From contig DDIU01000018.1 in NCBI GenBank assembly GCA_002338655.1, forward strand, positions 1 through 12,805: a DNA stretch of 12,805 nt, in the 5' to 3' direction. This DNA is from Flammeovirgaceae bacterium UBA1842. Lineage in GTDB: Bacteria; Bacteroidota; Bacteroidia; Cytophagales; Cyclobacteriaceae. Below the pieces are notes generated by a model that did no database searches, was not told where the DNA came from, and worked only from the letters and a program-made list of their open reading frames with translations. A program made the translations under genes and the position numbers. This document shows, one piece after another, positions 5,437 through 12,767 of this stretch; position 1 is the first letter of the stretch, and each line of letters begins with the position of its first letter.

Positions 5437-6594
5437 CTACTCCTTCCAGCTCATCGGATAATTTTTATCCACATATTCCAATGCGGCTTCCGTTAGGAAC
5501 AATGGCTTGAAAGTATCAACCATCACTGCGAGTTCATGGGTTTCTTTTGCTCCAATACTTTTTTCAACAGTCCCTGGATGTGGGCCATGGGGCAAACCTC
5601 CTGGGTGCAGTGTAAATGATCCCCTATCAATACCTTTTCTGCTCATAAAATCACCCTCGGCATAGTAAAGTACTTCATCCGAGTCAATGTTGGAATGATT
5701 ATAAGGAGCAGGTATAGATAATGGGTGATAATCAAACAACCTCGGAACAAATGAACAAATCACAAAACCATGTGCCTGAAACGTCTGATGTGCGGGTGGT
5801 GGCTGGTGTATCCTTCCAGTAATGGGTTCAAAGTCATTAATCGAAAAAGCATAGGGCCATAAAAACCCATCCCACCCTACAATATCGCATGGACTGTGGT
5901 CATACTTGTAGGTATGCAGTTGCTCATGCTTTTTAATTTTTATAAGGTATTCACCTTTTTTGTCTTCTTTTATCAGTTCTGAAGGTGGCCTGATGTCCCG
6001 CTCGCAGTAAGGTGAATGCTCTTCCAGCTGCCCCAATTCATTGCGGTACCTTCTTGGTGTTTCTATGGGTGATTTAGACTCAATTACCAATAGTTTCAAA
6101 GGTCCGTCATTCCATTTGAACTTATATATTACTGTCCTTGGGATCACCACATAATCCCCTTTGTCTACCTTAATTTTTCCAAATTGTGAATGTAGTTCTC
6201 CACTCCCCTCATGAATAAATATTACTTCATCCCCTTCCGCATTTTTATAATAATAATCCATCACGCGATCTTCAGGATTACACAAAGCAATGGCCACATC
6301 AGAATTCTTCAAAAGTACTTTTCTGCCACTGAGGTAATCTTTGCCCGTTATCCCAATTTTGGAAGTATTCAAGTGCGTTTGCCTTAAACCATAATCCTCT
6401 ATAAGCTTACTGCCAAACGGCTCCACAGCTCCTATTGACTTAATTCTAGTAGGCTCGGTGACATGGTATAGATTTGAATAAATCCCAGAAAAGCCTAATG
6501 AACTTACTAGTTCTTCTTTATAAAGACTACCATCCTTCTGTCTAAATTGAATGTGCCTTTTGTGCGGTATTTCCCCTAATTTATGATAATACAT
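5437..6594 (-). CDS. hmgA: Homogentisate 1,2-dioxygenase
   Basis: A non-haem Fe(II) ring-cleaving dioxygenase that turns homogentisate into 4-maleylacetoacetate in tyrosine/phenylalanine catabolism; cytoplasmic. The 385-residue protein shows the cupin-like fold. An N-terminal cupin-like stretch (EVIFIHEGSGELHSQFGKIKVDKGDYVVIPR, about 123-153) precedes the active-site region. Candidate iron ligands are H300 (PAPYNHSN), E307 (SDEVLYY) and H336 (GLPHGPHPG), with H330 nearby. By the spacing to the following glycine, E307 aligns with the ligand glutamate of the human enzyme, with one residue inserted between H and E. The shorter length compared with the human or Pseudomonas enzyme (about 430-445) is usual for this bacterial branch. 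It starts one base after the S41 protease stop, so the two form an operon. No maleylacetoacetate isomerase or fumarylacetoacetase gene lies in the window. Confidence 0.92.
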   Translation of the reverse strand: MYYHKLGEIPHKRHIQFRQKDGSLYKEELVSSLGFSGIYSNLYHVTEPTRIKSIGAVEPFGSKLIEDYGLRQTHLNTSKIGITGKDYLSGRKVLLKNSDVAIALCNPEDRVMDYYYKNAEGDEVIFIHEGSGELHSQFGKIKVDKGDYVVIPRTVIYKFKWNDGPLKLLVIESKSPIETPRRYRNELGQLEEHSPYCERDIRPPSELIKEDKKGEYLIKIKKHEQLHTYKYDHSPCDIVGWDGFLWPYAFSINDFEPITGRIHQPPPAHQTFQAHGFVICSFVPRLFDYHPLSIPAPYNHSNIDSDEVLYYAEGDFMSRKGIDRGSFTLHPGGLPHGPHPGTVEKSIGAKETHELAVMVDTFKPLFLTEAALEYVDKNYPMSWKE

Positions 6595-6595
6595 T

Positions 6596-8224
6596 TCAAA
6601 ATTTTGTTCTGTCTAATTTATCTGCTTCATCGAATAGCTTAATGGCCTGTTTCAATACCTCGTTAGTCTGATTGAATATAGGATAAAAGCCATCATTGTT
6701 CCAAATCTGCCTAGCGATTTGCGCCCGGATGTGAAGGTTGAATAAATCTTTATTTTCATTCATATCCTTGAAGTCCGTCTTTATCTTATTTTCTTCCCCA
6801 GTTTTTGCAAGTGCCTTTCTCATAGCATCGGTCACTTCGAAGTTTTTATAAAATTGATCATAGCCCATATCATTGAGTTCCTTTTTATGGTTGTTCACAT
6901 AGTTGAAAACGAACTCTTGAACTGAATTACTAGCAAACAATTTATTCAAATAGGGGGAATTTGAAGTGGTATCCAACGGCACAAAATAATCAGGCATGAT
7001 ACCTCCACCACCATAAACGGTTCTACCAGAAAGTGTTTTATACTTTAAAGAATCATTAAACTTAATGCTATCAGCGCTGAAAAATTCCCCATGATTATAT
7101 CTTAATAAAATATCTTTTGAGTAGTCATCCATATCGGTATAAGGTTTCTGAATAGACCTGCCACTTGGTGTATAGTAACGTGAGATGGTTAAACGCATTT
7201 CCGAACCATCACTCAAGTCCATTGGAGCCTGAACAAGACCCTTACCAAACGTTCTCCTACCCACTACAAGGGCACGGTCATTATCTTGAAGGGCCCCTGT
7301 CACAATTTCAGAGGCAGAAGCACTTCCCTCATTTACCAACACAATCAACGCTCCCTCTTCAAACAGGCCTTTCCTTTGGCCATTTGCCTGGGTGTTAAAC
7401 CTAGATTCTTTACCTAAAGTGTACACAATTTTTTTATCTCCAGATAAGAATTCATCCGCGATATTAATAGCCTGATTCATATAGCCGCCACCGTTTCCTT
7501 GTAAATCAAGAATTAGCTTGTCCATTCCTTTTTCCTGAAGTTTCACTAAGGCTGCCCTGAACTCCTCATAAGTAGTGGCTGCAAATCGATTGATTTTGAT
7601 GTAACCGATTTCATCATCTATCATATAGCCGGTATCAACCGAATACTGAGGTATTTTATCCCTTATTATTTCAAATTGAATAAGTTTCTTGTTGTTTTTC
7701 CTCTTTATAGCCACTGCCACTTTACTGCCTTTAGGCCCTTTCAAATGTTTTTGAACATCACGGTTGGTAAATCCAACTCCAGCTACGTTTTTACCATCAA
7801 TGGTAATTATCTTATCGCCAGACATAATGCCGAGTGCTTCACTAGGCCCCCCACTCAATGGAGTAACTACCACAATCGTATCTCTGAAAATATTGAACTC
7901 CACGCCAATCCCTTCAAAATTTCCCTGTAGTTCTTCATCTGCCGCCACTCTATCCTTGGCTGATATGTAATAACTGTGTGGATCAAGCTTGTTAAGCATG
8001 TGTGATATCGCATCCTCAACCAGATCGTCAGTGTTTACTTCATCGACATAGTTGCGATCGACCATCGTAAGTACTTCCTTAAATTTTTGAATATCTTTAT
8101 TTAAATCATTTTGAACTGGAGGCGAGTCGCTAAATGTTGCGCCAATAAATATTCCTGCTGCCAACCCAATGGTCAAAATAATAGGGAGTCTTATCTGGTA
8201 TTTTGTGTTTTTATATTCGCTCAC
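6596..8224 (-). CDS. S41-family C-terminal processing protease (CtpA/Prc type)
   Basis: A membrane-anchored periplasmic serine protease of 542 residues. The N-terminus has a single hydrophobic anchor (about 12-30, RLPIILTIGLAAGIFIGATF). A PDZ domain follows (about 100-185, with GIGVEF and SGDKIITIDG), then the S41 catalytic core. The Ser-Lys dyad is visible as S303 in NEGSASASEI and K328 in RTFGKGLVQ, with Q332 at the supporting position; the 25-residue Ser-Lys spacing matches CtpB and Prc. The C-terminal 130 residues form a helical extension usual in Bacteroidota homologues. The start is GTG at 8224: an in-frame stop lies upstream with no ATG between, and the next internal Met is residue 54, inside the folded part. 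First gene of a two-gene unit with hmgA, one base apart. Substrates cannot be told from sequence. Confidence 0.92.
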   Translation of the reverse strand: MSEYKNTKYQIRLPIILTIGLAAGIFIGATFSDSPPVQNDLNKDIQKFKEVLTMVDRNYVDEVNTDDLVEDAISHMLNKLDPHSYYISAKDRVAADEELQGNFEGIGVEFNIFRDTIVVVTPLSGGPSEALGIMSGDKIITIDGKNVAGVGFTNRDVQKHLKGPKGSKVAVAIKRKNNKKLIQFEIIRDKIPQYSVDTGYMIDDEIGYIKINRFAATTYEEFRAALVKLQEKGMDKLILDLQGNGGGYMNQAINIADEFLSGDKKIVYTLGKESRFNTQANGQRKGLFEEGALIVLVNEGSASASEIVTGALQDNDRALVVGRRTFGKGLVQAPMDLSDGSEMRLTISRYYTPSGRSIQKPYTDMDDYSKDILLRYNHGEFFSADSIKFNDSLKYKTLSGRTVYGGGGIMPDYFVPLDTTSNSPYLNKLFASNSVQEFVFNYVNNHKKELNDMGYDQFYKNFEVTDAMRKALAKTGEENKIKTDFKDMNENKDLFNLHIRAQIARQIWNNDGFYPIFNQTNEVLKQAIKLFDEADKLDRTKF

Positions 8225-8272
8225 TTTATGAATTAATTTCGTTGCCTATATTTACAATTATACCCTTATTTT

Positions 8273-8280
8273 CAAATCTA
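8273..8280 (-). promoter_or_regulatory. Candidate -7 box for the S41 protease-hmgA unit
   Basis: TAGATTTG on the minus strand fits the Bacteroidota consensus TAnnTTTG exactly and lies about 48 bases before the GTG start. No good TTTG element is seen at the -33 position. Confidence 0.35.
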
Positions 8281-8384
8281 GGTAATAATATAGTCTATAA
8301 CGATAATTGAAAATATTTTGTTAGTACAATATCTAGACTTCAACAAGCCTATTATTTAATTACGATTGTGTAAATTTATATCCA

Positions 8385-8394
8385 AGATTAATCT
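8385..8394. promoter_or_regulatory. Perfect 10-bp palindrome before the RIC-like gene
   Basis: AGATTAATCT is a perfect inverted repeat ending three bases before the ATG at 8398. Its position would let a bound protein block transcription or initiation. No regulator family is recognised from the site. Confidence 0.3.
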
Positions 8395-8397
8395 AAA

Positions 8398-9144
8398 ATG
8401 TGTACCCTCAACAAAAAACGGATCATTGAAATTGTAGACTGTAACTACATCAATGCCTCTGTACTTTATTATTTCGGAATCGAATTTTACAACTATTCTG
8501 AGCAGACCCTAGAAGAAGCCTGCGCTGAAAAAGGATTGAAGCTCGAAACGGTTGTGAGGCGATTGGAATTGAATACCCATTGTGAAGAAATAGTGGCCAT
8601 CAATGAATTTCCCATTGATTTGGTGATTGAATATCTCAAACACACACATTACATTTTCATTAAACAAAAATTACCTTATATCGGCAAACTCATTGAAAAT
8701 TTAAATACTGATGAATCGAAATTAGCTCAGATAACTAAAGATTTGAAATTTGTATTCCCTTTGTTCGTTGAGGACTTCATACATCACATTTATCAAGAAG
8801 AGGACACTCTTTTTTCTTACATTCTTAACCTTGACTCATTTTTAAAGGGAAGGGGCAATTTATCAAAGATGTACTTTGAAATGGAGCGTCACGGACTGTC
8901 ACAATATGCAGCCGAGCACAAAGAACATGACGATGAAATGTTAGGTATCCGCCAAATAACGCATCAATATTCCATTAATTCAGACACGCCCTTACACATC
9001 AGGGTGGTGTATGCTGAGTTAGAATCTTTGGAAAAAGAACTAAAAACACATGCCAAAATTGAGAATGAAATTCTTTTTCTAAAGGCTTTGGCACTTGAAA
9101 AAGATGTGCTCGATAAATTTCATCAGAAAATACAATACAATTAG
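8398..9144 (+). CDS. RIC/ScdA-like hemerythrin-domain protein (di-iron), N-terminal domain without CC motif
   Basis: A 248-residue cytoplasmic protein of the RIC (YtfE/ScdA) type, which in other bacteria helps repair iron-sulfur clusters after nitrosative or oxidative damage. Residues about 8-55 align with the ScdA_N domain (VDCNYINASVLYYFGIEF ... LEEACAEKGL), but the usual CCGG after GI-D/E-x is replaced by YNYS (31-34). Residues about 78-235 form a hemerythrin-like four-helix bundle with candidate di-iron ligands H82/H84, H129/H130 with E134/E135, H174/H177, and H218 with E222 (KTHAKIENEILF). The last bases overlap the GTG start of ruvX (TAGTG), so the two are co-transcribed. The metal site looks complete, while the cysteine-dependent function looks lost. 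Function could be sensing, oxygen or NO handling, or cluster repair by another route. Confidence 0.8.
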   Translation: MCTLNKKRIIEIVDCNYINASVLYYFGIEFYNYSEQTLEEACAEKGLKLETVVRRLELNTHCEEIVAINEFPIDLVIEYLKHTHYIFIKQKLPYIGKLIENLNTDESKLAQITKDLKFVFPLFVEDFIHHIYQEEDTLFSYILNLDSFLKGRGNLSKMYFEMERHGLSQYAAEHKEHDDEMLGIRQITHQYSINSDTPLHIRVVYAELESLEKELKTHAKIENEILFLKALALEKDVLDKFHQKIQYN

Positions 9145-9563
9145 TGGGAAGGATATTGGCCATAGACTATGGCACTAAAAGAACGGGGTTGGCAGTGACC
9201 GATCCTTTGAAAATAATAGCCTCACCACTCGAAACCGTTCCAACAAAGTCGCTATTGACTTATCTGGGTGCTTACGTCAGCAAAGAAACGGTGGAGACTA
9301 TTGTTATTGGGATGCCAAAAAACCTTCAGAACAACGATACCCACTCTACTGATCAAGTACGGAAATTTATTCTGGCACTTAAAAAAACATTTCCCGATAC
9401 ACCTGTAAAGGAAGTAGATGAACGATTTACCAGTAAAATGGCCTTTCAGACCATGATAGATGGTGGTTTAAAAAAGAAAGCACGACAGGATAAATCAACC
9501 GTTGATAAATTAAGTGCAACTATCATATTGCAATCCTACATGGAAGCGAACCCTTCTTATTGA
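9144..9563 (+). CDS. ruvX: Putative Holliday junction resolvase / pre-16S rRNA nuclease RuvX (YqgF)
   Basis: A 139-residue RNase H-fold nuclease; the E. coli homologue YqgF is implicated in 16S rRNA 5'-end maturation, and the family was first predicted as a Holliday-junction resolvase. The family motifs are in order: ILAIDYGTKRTGLAVTD (4-20, catalytic D8), TIVIGMPKN (52-60), VDERFTSKMA (91-100) and DKLSATIILQSYM (121-133, acidic D121). Length is typical. Translation starts at GTG (9144), sharing its G with the TAG stop of the RIC-like gene; no nearer ATG would keep the first motif. Forty-four bases separate its stop from def. Confidence 0.92.
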   Translation: MGRILAIDYGTKRTGLAVTDPLKIIASPLETVPTKSLLTYLGAYVSKETVETIVIGMPKNLQNNDTHSTDQVRKFILALKKTFPDTPVKEVDERFTSKMAFQTMIDGGLKKKARQDKSTVDKLSATIILQSYMEANPSY

Positions 9564-9571
9564 AAATTAGT

Positions 9572-9579
9572 TACTTTTG
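9572..9579 (+). promoter_or_regulatory. Candidate -7 box for the def operon
   Basis: TACTTTTG fits the Bacteroidota consensus TAnnTTTG exactly and lies 28 bases before the def start, in the only sizeable gap of the five-gene run. A clear -33 element is missing. If real, it would give def, the aminotransferase and the amidase their own promoter. Confidence 0.35.
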
Positions 9580-9607
9580 TGCCAGTTTTTAATTTAATAA
9601 ATGACCA

Positions 9608-10153
9608 ATGATTTACCCGATCGTTGTTTACGGTGACCCGGTTTTGAAAAGAAAAGCCAAGGAGATAGAAACCGGAACAGACCTTCATGACTTGATAAAC
9701 GACATGTTTGAGACTATGGATGCTGCCCATGGTATTGGTTTAGCAGCTCCTCAAATTGGCAAGAGCATCCGCTTATTTGTTGTGGATGGTACCCCAATGG
9801 AAGACGAGGACATGATCGATTTTAAAAAGGTATTTATCAACCCGGAAATTGTTGAAGAAACTGGTGACAAATGGGCGTTTGAAGAAGGTTGTTTGAGCAT
9901 CCCAAACATTCGCGAAGAAATAGAAAGACCTGCCAAATTGCGTATCAAATATTATGATGAAAATTGGGAGTTCCATGATGAAGAATATGATGGCATGAAA
10001 GCACGTATCATTCAGCATGAATATGATCATATCGAAGGAGTCCTTTTCACGGATTATTTGACACCTTTCAAAAAAAGGATGTTAAAAGGAAAGCTTCAAA
10101 ATATCACCAAAGGAAAGATGAAGGTGGAATACCGCGTTTTACTCCCAAAATAG
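9608..10153 (+). CDS. def: Peptide deformylase
   Basis: Removes the formyl group from the N-terminal methionine of nascent proteins; a cytoplasmic metallo-hydrolase. All three family motifs are present in the 181-residue protein: GIGLAAPQIG (42-51), EGCLS (93-97) and QHEYDH (136-141). The metal ligands are C95, H137 and H141, and the catalytic glutamate is E138. The ATG at 9608 gives the standard N-terminus (MIYPIVVYGDPVL). An ATG seven bases upstream opens only an 11-codon frame and is ignored. The aminotransferase gene begins one base after its stop, so the two are co-transcribed. Length and motifs are those of an active enzyme. Confidence 0.96.
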   Translation: MIYPIVVYGDPVLKRKAKEIETGTDLHDLINDMFETMDAAHGIGLAAPQIGKSIRLFVVDGTPMEDEDMIDFKKVFINPEIVEETGDKWAFEEGCLSIPNIREEIERPAKLRIKYYDENWEFHDEEYDGMKARIIQHEYDHIEGVLFTDYLTPFKKRMLKGKLQNITKGKMKVEYRVLLPK

Positions 10154-10154
10154 T

Positions 10155-11294
10155 ATGAATATAATTTCAAAACTCCCCGATGTAGGTACCACCATTTTTG
10201 CAGTCATGTCTAAAATGGCAGCTGAAAATGGAGCCATTAATTTATCTCAGGGATTTCCAGATTTCCCCATTTCAGCAGAACTCATAGAGCTGGTAAACGG
10301 CTACATGAAAAAAGGGCTGAACCAATATGCGCCCATGCCCGGTGTACCCGTACTGCGTGAACAAATTGCTGGAATGTTAGAATTGAAATATGGCTATGCC
10401 CCTAATCCTGGTACAGAAGTAACAGTAACGGCAGGAGCGACAGAAGCGCTGTATGCCATTCTCACTGCCTTAGTTTACAAAGGTGATGAGGTAATCCTAT
10501 TTGATCCGGCCTATGATTGCTATGATCCAGCTATTCGATTAAATGGCGGAGTCCCTGTACACATTCCATTGACTCAGCCACAATTTTCAATTGATTGGGA
10601 TGTAGTAAAATCAAAAATAACCACAAAGACCAAAATCATCATGGTCAATTCGCCACACAATCCTAGTGGCGCTGTATTGACCAGTAATGATTTACAACAA
10701 TTGGAGCAAATTGCCGAGCAGCATGACCTAATTGTATTGAGTGATGAGGTTTATGAAAATATTATTTTCGGTGCCACACACGAAAGTGTATTGAAGTACC
10801 CCGCTTTGCGCGAACGAAGCATAGCGGTTTACTCGTTCGGCAAAACCTTTCATGCCACAGGCTGGAAGGTAGGCTATATAATAGCCCCACCTGCCTTAAG
10901 CGTGGAGATTAGAAAAATACACCAATTCCTCGTTTTCAGTGTAAATACCCCTGTGCAGTATGCGCTGGCCGATTTCCTTAAAGAGCCCGCAAATTATCTG
11001 ACCATTGCAGATATGTATCAGGAGAAACGGGATTTTTTTCAAACCCACGTGAAAGCATCACGATTTGATATTATCCCTTGTCACGGCACCTATTTCCAAC
11101 TGCTTTCTTACAAAAACATCAGTGACCTGAACGATATGAAAATGGCGGAAATGCTTACAGTGAAACATAAGATTGCCTCTATTCCGATATCAGTATTTTA
11201 TCAAAATAAGCAAGATGACAAGGTATTGAGATTTTGTTTCGCTAAAGGGGAAGAAACCTTAGAAAAGGCCGCAGAAATACTATGCAAGATTTAA
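10155..11294 (+). CDS. PLP-dependent aminotransferase, methionine/glutamine transaminase type
   Basis: A fold-type I class I/II aminotransferase of 379 residues, resembling E. coli YbdL and glutamine transaminase K. It would transaminate 4-methylthio-2-oxobutanoate to methionine, the last step of methionine salvage, with glutamine as likely donor. Key residues are visible: N-terminal GFPDFP (34-39), Y123 stacking on PLP (CYD), NSPHNPSG (165-172, N169), D197 in LSDEVYE, the Schiff-base K230 in SFGKTFHATGWKVGY and the substrate-carboxylate R359 near the C-terminus (LRFCFAKG). It starts one base after def, and its last 13 bases overlap the amidase gene, which argues for tight co-expression. Substrate preference is inferred from similarity and the amidase partner; kynurenine aminotransferase activity is a possible alternative. 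Confidence 0.88.
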   Translation: MNIISKLPDVGTTIFAVMSKMAAENGAINLSQGFPDFPISAELIELVNGYMKKGLNQYAPMPGVPVLREQIAGMLELKYGYAPNPGTEVTVTAGATEALYAILTALVYKGDEVILFDPAYDCYDPAIRLNGGVPVHIPLTQPQFSIDWDVVKSKITTKTKIIMVNSPHNPSGAVLTSNDLQQLEQIAEQHDLIVLSDEVYENIIFGATHESVLKYPALRERSIAVYSFGKTFHATGWKVGYIIAPPALSVEIRKIHQFLVFSVNTPVQYALADFLKEPANYLTIADMYQEKRDFFQTHVKASRFDIIPCHGTYFQLLSYKNISDLNDMKMAEMLTVKHKIASIPISVFYQNKQDDKVLRFCFAKGEETLEKAAEILCKI

Positions 11295-12073
11295 AAGTCA
11301 CCCTCATACAGTCTGAACTGCATTGGCAAAACAGTGGTGCCAATTTGGCCATGTTTGAGGAGAAGATCTGGCAAATAGAGGAGCCTACCGACTTAATTGT
11401 GCTCCCTGAAATGTTCAATACGGGCTTTACTATGGATGCTCAGTCCGTTGCCGAACAAATGAACCTCACTACTTTCAAATGGATGAAGCAAATGGCTGCA
11501 CAAACCAGTGCCGTGGTGACGGGCAGTTTTATAGTGAAAGAAAATAGCAATTACTATAACAGGCTGATCTGGATGCGACCTGATGGCACTTGGAACAAAT
11601 ATGACAAGCGCCATTTGTTTAGAATGGCCAATGAACACGAACATTTTTCCGGTGGACAGGAGATAATTATTGAAGAGATCAAGGGTTGGAAAATTTGTCC
11701 TTTAGTTTGTTATGACCTCCGTTTTCCAGTGTGGAGCAGGAATAAAAGCACTAACGGTGAACTAGGGTATGATCTACTGTTGTATGTTGCCAACTGGCCC
11801 GCTGTCAGAGTAGTGGCCTGGGACACGTTACTTAAGGCACGTGCCATTGAAAACCTTGCTTACTGCGCTGGGTTAAATCGGGTGGGTAAAGATGGCAATA
11901 ATATTGCCTATAATGGTCACTCAGGAGTTTATGATCCGAAAGGCGAAACACTTTATTTGGAAGATGAAAAAGAGGCGATAAAAACGATTACCATCTCCAA
12001 AGAAATGTTAACCACTTACCGAGAAAAATTCCCGGCTCAGTTGGATGCGGATGGGTTTGAGATAACTAAATAA
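11282..12073 (+). CDS. Nitrilase-superfamily omega-amidase (YafV/Nit2 type)
   Basis: A carbon-nitrogen hydrolase of 263 residues. The catalytic Glu-Lys-Cys triad is visible: E43 in VLPEMFNTGF, K109 in YDKRHLF and C143 in LVCYDLRFPVW, with E118/E120 near the second-glutamate position. The LPEMF-NTGF and YDLRFPVW surroundings are those of the YafV/Nit2 omega-amidase branch, which hydrolyses alpha-ketoglutaramate (and succinamate) to 2-oxoglutarate and ammonia. That product arises when glutamine donates its amino group, so the partner aminotransferase and this enzyme make a coupled, irreversible system. The start overlaps the aminotransferase gene by 13 bases. It ends one base before the convergent toxin gene. 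An amidase acting on another small amide is possible. Confidence 0.88.
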   Translation: MQDLKVTLIQSELHWQNSGANLAMFEEKIWQIEEPTDLIVLPEMFNTGFTMDAQSVAEQMNLTTFKWMKQMAAQTSAVVTGSFIVKENSNYYNRLIWMRPDGTWNKYDKRHLFRMANEHEHFSGGQEIIIEEIKGWKICPLVCYDLRFPVWSRNKSTNGELGYDLLLYVANWPAVRVVAWDTLLKARAIENLAYCAGLNRVGKDGNNIAYNGHSGVYDPKGETLYLEDEKEAIKTITISKEMLTTYREKFPAQLDADGFEITK

Positions 12074-12074
12074 T

Positions 12075-12374
12075 TTATTTGACAACCCTCTTTTTTTGAT
12101 CTTGCCTATTATCCCAAAAGGATAATATTTCAATTCTATCCTTATTAATCTCGTAAAAAACTAGATATACTTTCAAGGGAATCACGCGAGTAACTTTGTT
12201 CGAAGTCAGTCTTCCAATCAGTTCTCTTTTGGATAAAACAGTCAGAAGTTCTTCAACCTCCTTTAAAATTTTTAAACTGTAGTTAGGGTTTCCATTTCGC
12301 TGAACATAAAATTCAAGCACTTGTTGTAATTCTGACTTGGCACGTGAAGACCAAACTATTTTTTTTGAAGCCAT
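12075..12374 (-). CDS. ParE/RelE-fold toxin of a second toxin-antitoxin pair
   Basis: A 99-residue basic protein with the ParE/RelE fold pattern. It has a first strand KIVWSSRAKSEL (5-16), two helices (about 12-50), then RVIPLKVYLVFYEI (63-76) and IEILSFWDNRQDQKK (81-95). The YLVFYEI and FWDNRQ stretch is the C-terminal hallmark of Bacteroidota members of this family. The target, ribosome-bound mRNA or gyrase, cannot be told from sequence. Its ATG lies 19 bases inside the antitoxin gene, so translation is coupled. The stop codon is only one base from the convergent amidase stop, and no terminator is visible between them. Confidence 0.85.
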   Translation of the reverse strand: MASKKIVWSSRAKSELQQVLEFYVQRNGNPNYSLKILKEVEELLTVLSKRELIGRLTSNKVTRVIPLKVYLVFYEINKDRIEILSFWDNRQDQKKRVVK

Positions 12375-12592
12375 TTTTTCATTTCTGAAATAACTTTTTC
12401 ATTGTCTATTGCCTCTCCATTATTTAGCTCCGCTTTGCTTATGTCAATTGATTCCTGTTGTTCAGTTGTTAATTGAAAAAGTGTCTGGTCTGTGGCATCG
12501 AAAATAGTTTGTAGTGCCTTTAGAAAATTGATATCCTTAGAATCTTTAATTCTTAAAATCAGATTTTTTTTTATATCCGCAGTGGTGCTCAT
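12356..12592 (-). CDS. Antitoxin of the second toxin-antitoxin pair
   Basis: A 78-residue, mostly helical protein encoded upstream of and overlapping the ParE-like toxin. The C-terminal half (LTTEQQESIDISKAELNNGE, then the acidic NEKVISEMKKWLQKK) matches the common Bacteroidota antitoxin pattern of a Glu-rich linker, NGE, and a helix ending in W-L. This is the part expected to wrap the toxin, and the N-terminal half would dimerise. It shares no close identity by eye with the antitoxin at 247-438, so the two pairs are separate acquisitions or old paralogues. Confidence 0.78.
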   Translation of the reverse strand: MSTTADIKKNLILRIKDSKDINFLKALQTIFDATDQTLFQLTTEQQESIDISKAELNNGEAIDNEKVISEMKKWLQKK

Positions 12593-12609
12593 AATATTCT
12601 CTTCTTACT

Positions 12610-12617
12610 CAAATCTA
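12610..12617 (-). promoter_or_regulatory. Candidate -7 box of the second toxin-antitoxin pair
   Basis: TAGATTTG on the minus strand fits TAnnTTTG exactly, 17 bases before the antitoxin ATG, implying a very short leader. It overlaps a small dyad (AAATC/GATTT, 12611-12625) that could serve as an operator for autorepression. No -33 element is clear. Confidence 0.35.
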
Positions 12618-12739
12618 CTTGATTTATTAAACATATAAAATCAGACATCGCTCAAACAAAGTGACTTTTAAAGATAATAGTGGCATTAATGATTCAAAAA
12701 TAAACCTACTGCAAATCCATTTTGGAATTTCTGACTGTT

Positions 12740-12767
12740 GATTCCATCCGATGGCTTAATAGGAATC
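12740..12767. repeat. Nested dyad near the right edge
   Basis: GATTCC (12740-12745) and GGAATC (12762-12767) form a 6-bp stem. Inside it lies an alternative CCAT-CCG-ATGG hairpin (12744-12754). Downstream, the composition turns G-rich (GGCGGGCGAGGCG at 12782-12794) and the window ends, so this may be the edge of another element. Confidence 0.35.

Noticed and set aside
7165..7970. Several plus-strand open frames inside the S41 protease gene
   Set aside because: They are opposite-strand shadows of the catalytic and PDZ regions, and their translations have no recognisable motif.
8304..8320. FNR/HcpR-like site (TTGA...TTTG) upstream of the RIC-like gene
   Set aside because: The second half-site does not read TCAA, so the match is no better than expected in AT-rich DNA.
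9601..9636. Eleven-codon leader frame overlapping the def start
   Set aside because: Too short to support, has no motif, and an upstream ATG in AT-rich DNA is expected by chance.
9751..10030. Minus-strand open frames opposite peptide deformylase
   Set aside because: The plus strand carries all three deformylase motifs; the reverse translations are low-complexity and unlike a protein family.
11393..11644. Minus-strand open frame opposite the omega-amidase
   Set aside because: Overlaps the catalytic part of a clear nitrilase-family gene and has no supporting features.
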